Translations under genes and position numbers: made by a program
Part shown: piece by piece, positions 20,615 through 32,573 of the stretch
Layout: each line of letters opens with the position of its first letter
Numbering within the stretch: position 1 is the first letter of the stretch
The notes under the pieces: generated by a model
Databases searched by the model: none
What the model was told of the DNA's origin: nothing
The model's input: only the letters and a program-made list of their open reading frames with translations
Source of the DNA: Isoetes taiwanensis
Taxonomy: Eukaryota; Streptophyta; Lycopodiopsida; Isoetales; Isoetaceae
DNA: 64,000 bases
Assembly (NCBI GenBank): GCA_021234155.1
Contig: JAJEKV010000097.1
Span: forward strand, 2,866,477 to 2,930,476
Reading direction: 5' to 3'

Positions 20615-22148
20615 ATGCCCTACAGGAATTTGTCAAGGAGAGACAGGGAGACAGTGAAGCACCAGTGATAGGGAAAACAAAAGTCCCAATAATGCTATAT
20701 GCAGATGATTTAGGTATGATGGCGACCAAAGCCAAAGGGATGCACAGAATGCTAGAGATACTAGAAGAATTTTGTGAGGAGACAGGACTGACAGTCAACC
20801 TGGGAAAAACAAAAATAGTGACCTTCGGCACAAAGATAAAGCACCGGCCATTTAGATACAAGGGAAAGGAACTAGAAGAAGCCACAGGGTACAGATATCT
20901 GGGATACGACACACATGGGGGGAGGAGGGGGAAATGGTCAAAAGGAGCGGATACCAGATTCCAAGCAACAATAGGCAATTATTACATCATGATGAATTAT
21001 TGCAACAACAACAGGATCATCAATTGGGAAATCAAAGCATACCTATTTAGCACAATAGTAGCATCAACACAGCTGTACGGATGTGAGACATGGGGACCAA
21101 AACCCTGTCGAGGAGAAGAAATGGGAAAACAAGAAGGCATACCGAGGCAATGGCACCCACAGAATTTCAGGTGAAGACAGTACATCATTAGCAACAATCT
21201 TATATGAGACGGGGAAAAGCCAATGGAAGTGAGGGCACTGGAAAGAACAATTAGGTACCTAATAAAGGACAATAGCTATGGGAAAGAGGACAAACTATGC
21301 GTCACTACTACGATAGATGAATCAAAGAAAACAAAGACATAACAACATAACAGTGGGCAAGGGATGGTTTAACGAATGGCGAAAATGGACGGCAAGTATG
21401 GGGATGCAACTAAGCCGATTATACAAGCCGGCGGATGGGACGAAAGAATGGACAAAGCAGATAGGGGCATGGCACACAGGGCCTAAGGCAAACTGGCTAT
21501 TGGAAACCTTCAACCCAGGGGGACAGATAGGGCATATCACGTACAAAAGCAGCATGTTGAATAAGAGTAACAGGGGAACGCTGGCCAGATTCAGGATGGG
21601 AAGCCACGACCTCCGAATTGAGAAAGATAGATGGAGGAAAATAGATAGAGCAGAGCTTAATATGCCGAAATATGTGACTCGAAAAATAGAAGACGAAGAG
21701 CACATGGTAAAGAGTGCCCGGTTTACACCGCATAAAGGTCCAAATTTAACAAGGTCAGGTGGGATCTCCCACTCCCAGCACTGATGGACAAAGAAGAGAC
21801 ACTCACAGATGTAGCGAAAGCTATAAAAGAAATGATAATAAGACACCGGGGCGTGCACAAAGAGAGAGGGCTAATAATCTGAAAAGCACGGATGAGGCAG
21901 ATCAGAGAAGCCCACAAAGTATAGTTCAAAACTGTTTATAGCGATGCATTGTGTATGGCCAAGAAGCCAGCTATAAGCACGATGCGGGTAATATAAAGAA
22001 CAAGAGAAGCCCGCTAGATGGCTACATAAAACCTATGCGTCTGTTTGCTGGCAGCACCCTATGGGAGCTCGCAGGACGCTACACAAGTCCAGGGGCCTCA
22101 CGGCCTGAGGGACGTTAATGTATATTCTATTCTATTCTATTCTATATT
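20615..22148 (+). pseudogene. LINE-1: 3' half of reverse transcriptase and tail
   Basis: It continues the frame cut at 9500: NALQEFVKERQGD, then PIMLYADDLGMMATK (canonical YADD active site at about 20691-20708), LTVNLGKTKIVTFG (motif D region), ATGYRYLGYDTHGG and LYGCETWGPKP. A C-terminal region (about 21317-21784) has the pattern RFRMGSHDLRIEKDRW and IEDEEHMV seen in the zinc-like tail of such RTs, with the cysteines lost. The copy ends at a (TATTC)n microsatellite tail (about 22121-22143), serving as the LINE 3' end. Frameshifts are present after 21174. Confidence 0.85.
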
Positions 22149-22375
22149 TCATCTGCATATTTCGTCTGTTAGCTCCCACCATTTTTTTCCCTCCTCTTTT
22201 ATCTTGCCCTTTCTAATCATAAATGGCAAAAGAATACATTTCATCATACGTGGTCAATGGTTTAGGATATAAGCTCAATAGTTGAAATGGCCTTGTCTAC
22301 ATTGTTTAACTACACAATACAGATTACAGATATTTTTGGAACAAGGTGAGCTTATTACCATTATTATCAGAAGTA

Positions 22376-22590
22376 GAGGCCGAAAGATTATCTTCTTTAA
22401 TCATGATCCTCTATTCCAAGATTTCCTATAATGTAGAGGCCCAAAGATTTTCTATAGTGATAATAGAGGTCCTCTATTCAAAAAGTCTCTATAGTGATAA
22501 TGGAGGCCCAAATATTTTCTATAGTGATAATAGAAATCCTCTATTCAAAGATTTTATGTAGTGACAATAGAAGCCCAAAGTTTTTCAATT
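22376..22590 (+). repeat. Subterminal repeats of a CACTA element
   Basis: Four degenerate ~62-bp tandem units share AGAGGCCCAAAGATTTTCTA, then TAGTGATAATAGAGG and CCTCTATTCAAA. The complement of the core reads CACTATAGAAAATCT, like the CACTA terminus. Direct subterminal arrays are where CACTA transposases bind. They precede the transposase gene in the same orientation. The exact terminal repeat and 3-bp target duplication were not found. Confidence 0.55.
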
Positions 22591-22937
22591 TCATCATATG
22601 GTCTTGTCCCCCGCCCCCTCCAAAAACCCGCGCTGCCTTTTTTGGGTGGAATATAAACTCTTTGGGCGTTATCTTTTTATTTTGGTTTTATTTAAGGTAG
22701 GAAGATAATTGTCTATTGAAGTTTACTATTGATTTTCATTTACGTCATTGATCATGTAAATTATTAACAGGTTCAACATGTCGAGCTCAGAAGTGGCAAT
22801 GGTAGGGATAGTTGCTTGCCACGTCGCATCTTAAGAAATGCATCTTCTTCCTCATCAGTTGAAAAGTCAACATCTTCAACACCCTCATCATTTTGCGAAC
22901 GAAAGAGAAAATGAGCTAGAAGAGACCCAAACAAAGC

Positions 22938-25900
22938 TTTCTATCTCCATCGCGATCGTTGTTGGTGCAACAAGTGTAAAGGCAAGACTATTCGTTCGTA
23001 CCGTATTCGTCAAGAACATGAAGTAAGGTTTGGTCTTTCGCAAAGCCGACCAAGTCAACCTGGTGAAGGATATGATCCCAAACATGGTTTCTAATATTAT
23101 TATTTTGTAGAATAGAATGAAATGAAATAGGTTTTTCTTATTTTTTATTCTATTATATGTGGTCCATGTAGTCCTCAGATGAAGCATCTGACTCACATGA
23201 TGCATTAATTAGTGAGGATGTGATTAATGATACCATCAAAAATTTCTTTCCAATAAATAAACAAGCCAATGATAGCAAAAACGATGATGGTGCACATGCT
23301 AGCAATGTAAATGACAACCAATATAGGGATAAGGCAACATTTCTCCAGGATGAGGCAAGCATTCCATTATTCCCAAATGCTCGTGTTTTTCGCCTTGCCA
23401 CTTGTATACTTATTCTAAATCTCCAACACAAAGTTGGTTGGAGTAACAACAGTGTCTCTGAACTTTTCAGGTACATAAGTGCAACTCAGTTGAATGTTGA
23501 AGTTTAATGTGTATATGCTTACTTTTTTTTTTTTTTTAGTTTACGTGATAAAATCTTGCCAGATGGGCATTGTCTCCCAAAGTCTAGGAAGGAAGGAAGG
23601 AAGGTTCTTGGAGGCTAGAGAGCCATTGTGTTCATTTGGACTTGAGTATAATGTCGTGCATGCATGTGTTAACGATTGTGTTCTATTTCGCAATGACTAT
23701 GCAAATGATCAATCGTGTCTAAAATGTGGAGAACCGCGTGGGTAGAAAGACAAAGGTGGCAAGAAAGGTATTGCGGCATATGCCTATAGTCCCTCGTCTT
23801 CAGTATATTTTTCGACCACCAACACTAGCAGACTTCATGGATTACCATGCACGACATCGCAGCAGGGATGGAAATATGAGAACTCCTGCAGACGGGGCTT
23901 TATGGAAGCATATAGAAGAAAACTGGCCCATTTTTGAATTGGAACCCCGTAGCGGGATTGATGGTGTTTGCCCATGGGGGACTAGTCATCCTCACATAGT
24001 GTGTGGCCTATAGCGGTTGTAAATTATAATATTCCACCATGGATGGCCACAAAACCTGGCCATATTATGTTGACTTTGATCATTCTAGGTATGTATGTGT
24101 ATAATTTCATTTATCCTTTGTATTATTTGATCATTCCAAGTATGTATTTGTATAATTTCATTTATACCTTTTATTAAGCATGAAATGGCTATTAGAGGAA
24201 AATATGAAGTGAAAAACATGAATGTTTACTTAGAATCTCTAGTAGAACTTGAAACTTTGTGGAAGGAAGTGCATATGTACGACATTTCTAAAACTCCACA
24301 TGACTATGCTTTACTCCACTATGCTATGCTTTACTCTTCATGACTATCCAAGATTTTCTGAAGCTTCAGGTATGATATAGTTATTGCAAAATCTATCAAT
24401 TATTATTCTAATAGTTTCCTTTTATCCTCATTGAAAGTCTAGAAACAAGTGGTGCATATGGATGCCCATCTTGTGGGACTAGCTTAACCTCTTACAGGTC
24501 AAAGCATCTGACAAACCAAATATATTTGGGGCATATAAAGTACTTGGCAGATGGCCATTTTGCACGTGGCTCTGATGACACGCCAAAGCCAAAGAGATGG
24601 ATGCCCAAGGATTCTTGGATGCTTGGCAAGAGAAGAATCCCAATGTGGATTACTTGACTGGTTATAGAGATGTTAATGCAAAACCTCCCCTTGGAATGAA
24701 GAGGTTATCTATTTTTCATAGGTTGGAGTACTGGACTGACTTGGAGTTGGTCCATTTACTTGATCCTATGCATATTTTCAAGAATGTTGCTCATTCTCTT
24801 TGGCAGCATTTAACAGGTGAATGGAAAATATTGGCTGCTAGATTGGATCTGAAAGAGCACAAAATAAAAAAGAAATATTGGCCCATCGAGAGGAAAGGCA
24901 AGACAACTCTAACATGGAAACAAGGTGCATGGGTTCTAGGAAAGAAAGAACATGTTGAAGTGAATAAGAGGATAGCAAAGGTGCGGACACCAACTGGATA
25001 TGGGGCTTCTTTGAGAAAGGTGTTCTCAAAGAAAGGCACCCTCACTGGGTTAAAGACGCATGATTGGCACAAGTTTCTTCAGGTACATTTTGATTATTGT
25101 AGTCTTGTTTCTTGTAATAAATTATATTGCAACGTATGCAATGATACTATATGTACTTTGAGCACATACTTCCTTGTGTGATAGGGAACTTCTTGAACCC
25201 ACAAGTAAGGAGCATTATATTTCGATTGGGAAAGTTTGCAAGGTGGGTCTCTTTGAAAGAAATTGATGTGGCCAAAATATAAAAAATGGAGAGAAAGTGA
25301 TTATACTGCTTTGTGACATTGAAACGGAGTTTCCCACCCATTTTTTTGACCTCAAGTACTACTAAACAAATTCTATGCAATTATGTAATTTTGTTTCTAG
25401 CAACTATACTATAAGTACATTTAACAATGTGGTTATATACACAGGTACATCTGTTGATACATATTCCAAATGAGATAAGGTTGGCAGACCCTAGTCCTAG
25501 CAAATGGATGTTTTTTCTAGAGTGCTACATGAAGGTGCTCAAAAGTTTTGTACGTCAAATGGCAAAACCAAAGGGTTGTATGGCTGAAGGCCATCTTTTA
25601 CAAGAAACGCTATTTTATCTTAATGATAGCACTACCTCATGCTATCCTGATGGTTCTAAATTATGGGAGAAAGAAGAACTCAACGAAATTACATCAGAAG
25701 TATTACAGGATAATGGAGTAGAGTGAAGTCTGAGTGATGACATGCTTCTTGCAGTAAGCACATCTGTTTTTAATAATACTGCAAGTTTACAACCATGGAG
25801 GGACGTGCATGAAATTGCTAAGGAGGATGCATGTAGAAGGTCAACAGGACGATCAATAGGACAATCTATTCCAAATGTTATGGTTAATGCATGGTTGTTG

Positions 25901-26125
25901 GCTCGTATGGACGAAGCTAAAGATTGTGGTCAAGTTATTCTAGATGATGATTACGGGCTTGCTCTTGACTGTAGTTGAAAGGTATTCTAAATCTTTGATC
26001 TGATTTCATTCTTTTTATACTATATTACTCATTTTACTATTAATTTATTCTAGGCACGATTTTATACTTCGGTGTGGTCATATGGGCAGCATTTTTGTGT
26101 CAACGGTGTGGATAAGTGTGTAAGA
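22938..26125 (+). pseudogene. CACTA (En/Spm) transposase, TNP2 type, multi-exon remnant
   Basis: A cut-and-paste transposase, broken but readable in order. A zinc-cluster exon (RCWCNKCKGKTIRSYRIRQE) ends at a GTAAGG donor (23023). Next come SSDEASDSHDALISED and an acidic/Asn stretch (23170-23490), KILPDGHCLPKS, HACVNDCVLFRNDY and CLKCGEPR (about 23545-23745), then VLRHMPIVPRLQYIF and RTPADGALWKH. NIPPWMATKPGHIMLTLIIP lies at about 24030, YGCPSCGTSLTSYRSKHL at about 24455 and YWTDLELVHLLDPMHIFKNV at 24730-24790. A DUF4218-like exon follows (VHLLIHIPNEIRLADPSPSK, then WMFFLECYMKVLKSF; about 25442-25690), and a C-terminal piece ends near 26125. Introns with acceptors are visible (for example before 25443). 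Stops and frame changes mark it as dead. Confidence 0.85.
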
Positions 26126-26132
26126 ATAGGTC

Positions 26133-26644
26133 ATGTAATATTATACAGTTGATAGTATGAAGACATGAGGGAAAGCTAAGGTTGAGTTATAAGGTTGAAT
26201 ACCTATGTAGGAAAAGGCTTGAACATTTGAGAAAAGCAAGTTATAATTGGTTGGTTCAATTATAGACAGTTATGGCTTAAAATATAAAGGGGAGCAAACA
26301 ACAAATAGCACGATGACAATTATAACCAACTGGATAAGATTGCCTATCGGCACGGCACTGCTGAGATCGGTCCGACACACAAGCTAGATCGATCAATATA
26401 AACTTAAGAAGTATAATTCATTGTGACAGGGCCTTGCATTTGAAGTTGTTCCGGATCAGTTGTATTGATCAAATTAAGAGCTTGGGTTCTCGGGGTTAAT
26501 GGTCAACTGCTACAGTATTCGGGTCAATCCCATATGAACAGTAAAATTCACTGTAGCATTATGATTTAATATAATGACAAAGTCTAGACCTTAATATGTT
26601 CTTATCTTGCTCTCACAGATATTTTTGTCTAGGCTATTTTCTTC
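26133..26644 (+). mobile_element. Probable 5' LTR of a degraded retroelement
   Basis: It is defined by the primer-binding site that follows it directly. The right end is CTTCA next to TTGGTATCAGAGCC. The left boundary is a guess, placed after the last CACTA-like coding. No matching second LTR is in the window. Confidence 0.4.
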
Positions 26645-26692
26645 ATTGGTATCAGAGCCAAGCATTAAAAATGTCAACCCGTTTTGGTCCAC
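26645..26692 (+). promoter_or_regulatory. Primer-binding site (initiator Met tRNA) and start of gag
   Basis: TTGGTATCAGAGCCA (26645-26659) complements the 3' end of plant initiator tRNA-Met and is the commonest plant LTR-element primer site. An ATG follows within 15 bases (ATGTCAACCCG). The sequence then jumps to an E4-family LTR at 26693. Confidence 0.75.
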
Positions 26693-28040
26693 AGATGTCG
26701 AGCCCATGCCTTGCCCACACGCAGTGGCAAGGCATTAGACGTAGCTCACTGGAATCCCTGGTAGGCTTTACACACTAGAGGGATTGATCTGTATTGGGAC
26801 AAGTACCTCCTTGTTCTGCCGGTCTAGCCCCTCCACCTTCAATCCGATGGGCTCTTGTGCACAGGCCGCAATAATTGGGTACTAATGATACTATTCTAGG
26901 ATCATCTTCTACAAGGTTGCTAGGGTCTCTACCCCCCTTCCCAATACATGGAGGTCACAGAATGAAATACCAACTTCATCACAGAACTAAAATGAAGAAT
27001 ATCATCTAATCTATCTACCTAAACATCCAGAGTTAGGTTCCTTTGTTAGGGCTTATGATCTCGGGATCTATAAGGTCTCTAAAGCTGAACTAACATGCTA
27101 AACTAGCTCATTGCCAAGCTAAAAGGCGGCTTTGCACAATAGAATGACCATTTACCTGGCACCTGGCTTGCTCCTGATCCTCGGAAGGCGTCCATGCTCC
27201 TAATCCTGTTGAAGACTGCTGTTACTCCAAGATCTATTGTGCAAGGGCGGCTTTTCAGAGCCTGGCAATGCGAATTCGAGTGCTGGTTTGGCCGAAATGG
27301 CTCAAGAGAACCCCAAATGCGAAAGAAGGAAATGAGCTCAAGGAAAACCCTAAATGCAAAGAATAGAATAGAATAGAATAGAATAGAATAGAATAGAATA
27401 GGTTTTTAGCATCCACGGAGACCAATTGGCCTATGGGACCCAAACAAAAAAGAGAGCAGCAAGTGTATTACTGACAGGATTAAAAAACCCCCGCCCCGAA
27501 GGGTTTTCAAGGAAAAAACCTTAGCAGTAAAAAGTATGCTGGCACGCTGTACAATTGTGTAGGATAGTTCAGTACCGTCCCGTAGGACACAAATGAGTCC
27601 GTGCATCCAGAACCTCCTGGAGGTATGACCCCAATAAACCCACTGACGCCGTAGCCAATAACTGATGCAACGGCTGGCCAGGCACTAGTAATCAAACATA
27701 TCGCTCTCGGATGTGGGCAAATGCTGGGCAGACCTGGAGGGCATGACATTGAAGAAAAGGTTTAGGGTTTAAGGGGAAAGCCCTTATATAGAAACCCTTA
27801 GGGTTAGGTTAGACATTGGCCAAATGGGGTTTAGCCATGTGGCAATGGGGTCCATGGGGTTTATTATTGTGTATGTTTATTTAACATGCACAACATTCGA
27901 GGTTGCCCCCTAGGTGCAACTCTTGCCCCCTAGGTGCAACCTTATACGGCTCGCAAGTACATGTCAATTGTGGCATGTACATGTGACGTGGTGGTATAAT
28001 ATACGTATTCGGACCGTATATTATGTTGGAACGTCATACA
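26693..28040 (-). mobile_element. Truncated LTR of the E4 family
   Basis: It aligns with the E4 LTRs from the block CATGCCTTGCCCACA through CTAGGTGCAACC and GTATATTATG to GGAACGTCATACA at 28040. About 600 bp of the opposite LTR end are missing. Divergence from the two E4 LTRs is clearly greater than between them, so it is an older copy. It is interrupted at about 27360-27752. Confidence 0.75.
27360..27752 (-). mobile_element. 5'-truncated LINE 3' end inside the LTR fragment
   Basis: This block has no counterpart in the E4 LTRs; LTR similarity stops at TAAATGCAAAG and resumes at GGGTTTAAGGGGAAAG. On the minus strand it ends in a (TATTC)n tract (27361-27401), the same tail as LINE-1 at 22121-22143. 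No protein domain is recognised in the remaining ~350 bp. Confidence 0.5.
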
Positions 28041-28612
28041 TAATCTCCATAGATAGATGAAAATAATCTCTCTCTCATACACCTCCACTCTCTTTTTTCC
28101 CTCCCTGCTTAGATAACACACTCCTGATAATGGGATCCTCGACACCACAATGCATACGTGTATATATCCTCCACGCATGCATGTGCGTATATACAACTGC
28201 CTATACGACTATGTATATGGTCTCATATACCACCGCAACAATGGCGACCACAATGGGAAAATGTGCCACTCCGTGGCGGATAATCCACAACAAAAAATAC
28301 TAGTATGGTTCTTGGGACATGTCCCCAAAATAACACCTTTACATGTGTGTTTAGAAAAGAAATATAACCTCCTCAATATAACCTCAAAAAAAAAAAATAG
28401 TGACGAGACATAGCCTGTGTAACTATGGCAAACTATATCTTGAGTTCCAGGCCTCTATTTGACCTGCATCATAACTCTTAGATTTATATCGCCGAAATAC
28501 ATCCATTGACATAGGAGAAATGATGTATTAATGAACTGTCACCCTCTGTTTTTACAGAAAAACGACATGCTATCACCCAAAAATTCTCCACCAATTCCCT
28601 GTAATTGGAGCT
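28041..28612. other. Spacer with no gene seen
   Basis: CT-rich and CATACGTGTATAT-type simple sequence (28060-28220) and a poly(A) run near 28385. It may include the 3' end of E3, but I could not define an E3 LTR or polypurine tract. Confidence 0.35.
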
Positions 28613-29493
28613 ATTAGAATAGCACTTCTCTTTCAAAATAAGGCCTGAGATCCTTGCCATTTCTGGAATTAGGCAACAATTCCCCTTCTGGAGTCATCAA
28701 GTAGAAAGCCCCACCTGGTACCTCTTTATCAATAAAAAATGGGCTTTCCCATGGGCTATAGATGCCACTTAGTGGTCATGCACAAAACCAATTGCCCTGC
28801 CTCCAATGGATTAATAACCTGGAACTTATCTTTGATCATCTTTACTTTTTGTTTATGCCGAGGTCATATTAAAGTCTGACTGCTTCTAGTCTCATCTCTT
28901 GCAATTGCAGCAAATCATCCATCCTATTATGCACTTGATTTGGAGTTGGAACTTCTAAATTCTCATAAACTGGAAACTCCATAAGGCACTTGTCAAGGCT
29001 TCATGCCAATTTCTTTAATGATCCTTCACTATTTTAGCCAAGATGGCTTTCAAAGTTTTATTTGTAGATTCAACTTGCCCATTTCCCTATGGGTAATAAG
29101 CAGAAGCTTGCACATGTTGAACACCAATCTTTTTTATTAACTGAGCTACTACTTTTCCTATGAAATGAGTACCCCGATCAAACAAAAGAATGGTTGGAAC
29201 ACCAAATTGAGAAATCAAATTGTGATAAAGAAAGCTTACTGCGGTACTTTCTGTAGCATGCTTTGCTGGAATTGCTTCTACCCATTTCGTAAACATGCAT
29301 GTGGCTGCCAAGATATACTTTATGACCTTTGGAAGATGGAGGATTGATAGACCCAATGTAATCCAATTCCCACATATGAAACGGACCAATGCTCAAAATA
29401 GGATGGAATGGCATATTATTATGGCATGTTAATTGCTTGTGCCTCTGACAGTTTTCACATCTGGTCACAAAGTCTCTAGTATCGTTATAAAGA
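28613..29493 (-). pseudogene. E3 integrase, core and C-terminus
   Basis: The older gypsy element that hosts E2. Minus-strand pieces are FVTRCENCQRHK (end of the zinc-binding HHCC region), PFHMWELDYIG (core start, first catalytic Asp), TKWVEAIPAKHATES, ISQFGVPTILLFDRGTHFIG (second Asp region) and VQHVQASAYYP. The C-terminal tail reads FFIDKEVPGGAFYLMTPEGE, then KDLRPYFEREVLF and a stop at 28613. The reading is cut at 29493 by E2 and resumes at 55006. Several stops occur between 28700 and 29080. Confidence 0.85.
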
Positions 29494-30079
29494 TGTTTGG
29501 GGTCTGGGTTCGGGAACTCCTGCAAGACAGCCTCTGTGAGGACCCTTGGATCAAACAGGAGAATCCGGTAGCTGTGTCACGCGGGATTTGCAAAGAAACA
29601 AAGGGAAAAAGAGAGAACACAAGAAACAGAGAAAACACAATGATGGGAACAAAAACTCTTTGATGTCAATGATGATACATGAGTTCTCGCAATAGAGAGA
29701 AACAAAATGGAGACAAGACCAAAAACTCATCTAAAAACTTGAGTGCTAGCTGTACTCATATATATAGTACAATGGCCTTTGGCCCAATATAGACACTTTG
29801 TCAGATCTCAGTGCCGACTCCTGGAAGGAGGCCTGATTTGCAGAAATGCTGGCGGTGCCTCTTGAAATGCCTGAAATCACGCTGACGCCGACGGTGACGG
29901 CCCGTCACTTGTCTGTTCTCGGCCTCTTCTTTGTCGCGGGCGTGGCCTGCTGCTTGGTCTGCTGCTTGGTCTTCTGCTGGGCTTTTGACGACTGTCCTGC
30001 ACCTGACTATAGATCCTTGTTCTTGACCTGGTCCATGGTGTGCATGAATAGTCCCGCACTGTGACGTCTGAGACTAACA
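29494..30079 (-). repeat. E2 3' LTR
   Basis: 586 bp, TGTTTGGGG to GACTAACA. It carries the C-terminal codons of the E2 extra ORF with the basic end KKRPRTDK and a stop at 29905-29907. Unlike the 5' LTR copy it has an extra in-frame TAG (within GATCTATAGTC). A minus-strand polypurine tract GGTGGGGAG (30080-30088) abuts it. Confidence 0.9.
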
Positions 30080-32090
30080 CTCCCCACCAAACGACACCTC
30101 GGGGAGGAGAAAAGGGGAACGATTTCAGAGGGCGAAAAACCCCAGATCCTCGAAATTCATCCCGGCGTGTATGAGGATCTGCCATTGTGATAGTTCCCAA
30201 TAAGATCTTGGCGTGCCTGGAGAGCTTTCGTGGAGTGTGGAGACCTATTGTCGATGAGCGCCAATAGAAACCCGAGTGCACCATTTCTTCAAGAGTACGG
30301 TGTGCTTCAAATAGGTACAAACCGGCATTCCATGAGAAGGCGTGTCCGAGGCCGAAGGTACCGACGCTGCCGTGGATAGGTTCTATACGCATAAAATTAA
30401 AAATTCTGACGATAAAGTTAAAAAATAATGTATTTTTTAATAAAATAATGATTTAACGAGCAATACCTCACCGGGCCGGAAAAAAAAAATTTTCGCGCAT
30501 CGAAACCTTCGCGGAAAGCCGCGACGCTGAAATTTGTTCGCGCACGCCGAATAGAAAGAATCGCGCGCCAGAAGGACAGTGCGACATTCAGATGAAAGTT
30601 GATGGATAGCCGCACGTGAAAATTTTTCACAGACGCTATCCGCCATTTCGCGACGCCGAAAGCAGCTGCGTTTGAAAAAATAAATGAAAAAATACGGCAA
30701 AAAACAATTCCCGAAGATTTTCGCGTGCCGGGTAACAACTAAATCGCGTCGCTAAAAAGTCCGTGCCGTTGTAGGCGTTGTTTTTAACGCCTGTGAAAAA
30801 ATGGTTTCACAGACGCCGCCCTTCGAAGCAGACAGACGCTGAAAAATTTTTCACAGACAAAATCTTCCGACGGAATTGTTTTTTTGTATTTTTTATGCTT
30901 TATACGGCAAATTTGTGCCCGTGATCATACAATTCATAATTATTCGTGATAAACGCGTGGCCAGTATTGAACCTATCCCCGACGCTTGCATTCGGTTTGC
31001 AATAATAGATAGAACACCGTGCGGCTAGAGAACTCGCCAGAAAAGCATTTTAAGGCAAAGACAAAACACGCTTGGCGGTGAAATGGATGGATCCGGAGGA
31101 AGTGGCAAAGATGTTCCAAAAATAGATCAAGGCCAGAGACAAGATGTGTGGGTGTCTCCCAACCTCGCATGCATTAGGGATGTAGATCCAATTTTCTGGT
31201 ATGGTCCAAGGTAGCCCATTCTCCCAATTAGAGCTGCCGAACAAAACGCTGATCCCAAATGAGATCCGTGGAGATCTGAGGAGGAGTCCACCCAGCGTGG
31301 CCTTCCAGGAACTTAGACCAAAAGGGAAGACGCCAATCCGAGGTGAGATACCTGGGGTGTGCGGGTGCACCTAATGAAGCATACGGGGATTGGGCCATGC
31401 CCGTGGGCGTGGGCTACTGGGCCTGCTCTTTTCACGAACAAGGCGCATCGCATCCGCGGCACCACACCACCGCTCCCCAACTCAATCGATAGCATGGTAT
31501 AGACTGGAGGATTAACCCAACCCGTGGATATAGTCTTGCTGTCCAAAAGGGCACGCAGGGAGTTGTAGCCACCCAGGTGCTGAATATAAATTTGTGCAAA
31601 CGGAAGATCCTCAGGATGGGCTAAATTCTTCCAAGACTGTTCCAAATGCGTCTCCTCACCTGCCATAGAGGTAGGTGATGAGCAAGCTTAGGCATGTACT
31701 CAGTGCATAGAGTGTTGGACCGAGCTGGATCCTGTAAATACGGATTGTTTTCTAATAACAACCAGTGAGCATGAGGGTTGCCTTGGAAAATTCGATGGGC
31801 CTCATCTCTGAATTTATCTTGTGTGTCAGCCAAATAAAAATCATGAAAAATATAAGCCATAGGCTGAACAACACGAAAGATAACCAAATCAGAATCCTCA
31901 CAGTGGATTTGATCAAAGACTAAGAGGGCACAGAGTAAGCCTTTGTCTTCAACGGAAAGGTCCGACCAGATCCTGAGAAAATCTACGCCTGTGGGTCGCG
32001 TGATTAATCTTGTCGCTTTCGCCGAAAATACCACTTGAGAAGAAAAAGGTGGCGTCGGTTATGATCTAATTCATCTCAATGAAAAAGATT
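29905..32090 (-). pseudogene. E2 extra ORF (homologue of the E1 downstream ORF)
   Basis: Several frames reproduce the E1 protein: LCALLVFDQIHCEDSDLVIF, VQPMAYIFHDFYLADTQ and NNPYLQDPARSN, then EYMPKLAHHLPLWQ (31621-32034), then LAHPEDLPFAQIYIQHLGGY (31313-31666). A Ser/Arg/Lys/Gln-rich C-terminus falls in the LTR. A 610-bp element splits it at 30369-30978, and stops add to the damage. Strong similarity to E1 despite decay indicates that this protein was kept under selection while the family was active. Its function is unknown. Confidence 0.7.
30369..30978. mobile_element. Small TIR element (copy 1) with low-complexity core
   Basis: GGATAGGTTC at 30374 and its complement GAACCTATCC at 30969-30978 form terminal inverted repeats. 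The direct repeat CCGACGCT (30361-30368 and 30979-30986) is a probable 8-bp target duplication, though similar bases extend it to about 13. The interior has no ORF with a known domain. It is built of CG-containing words in AT-rich DNA, with TTTTTCACAGACG-like motifs repeated at about 30625, 30810 and 30850. A second copy with the same left end is at 55575. The superfamily is uncertain. Confidence 0.65.
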
Positions 32091-32268
32091 TTTTTATGCC
32101 AGAGAACCCCAATGATTGGAGAATCTTTGTCCTTCTCTGGAGGATCTAGAAGGGCAGGAACTCCTTCATTTTTAATTGTGAAATTATTCCACCAGAAGGA
32201 ATAATTAAACAGTTCCAATTTGATGTTAAGTGGATTCAAGAGATTAATGGGTGATTTTATGATTGCAG

Positions 32269-32573
32269 GTACTTTATTTCTGCTGGTGCGCAAGCTTAAG
32301 TGGAGGAAGATGGATCTAAACGCGAACAATGAGTGGATAAAAATATTCGGAGCAGCCAAAGTGTTGGAGCACTTGGAACAATGCCAGTGTGGATGCTGTT
32401 GTGACCAGAATTACAACATAAGAAGAGAGTTAATCTGCCAAGCAAAAGACAGCAGGGGCCGGTCCAATATGGCTAAAGCAAAATCATGCATGTGCATCTA
32501 TTGCACTTTTCATGAGAAAACAAAGGGAAAGGCAAGGAAAACCAGGAACCTCCATCTGAAATCTTACCACTGA
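32269..32573 (+). CDS. Second copy of the Cys-rich exon, embedded in E2
   Basis: It follows an acceptor (ATGATTGCAG) and runs GTLFLLVRKLKWRKMD, WIKIFGAAKV, CQCGCCCDQNYNIRRELI and CQAKDSRGR. It then diverges into a Lys-rich end with CMCIYC and a stop at 32571-32573. It is antisense to E2 and lies where E1 has RNase H and integrase. It matches 5758-6048 closely over about 65 residues and shares its 5' splice position. That points to a mobile or multi-copy host gene fragment captured during the rearrangement that removed E2's pol 3' half. The protein function is not recognised. Confidence 0.45.

Noticed and set aside
22121-22143. TATTC microsatellite as an independent feature
   Set aside because: It is the 3' tail of LINE-1, and the similar tract at 27361-27401 marks another LINE end.
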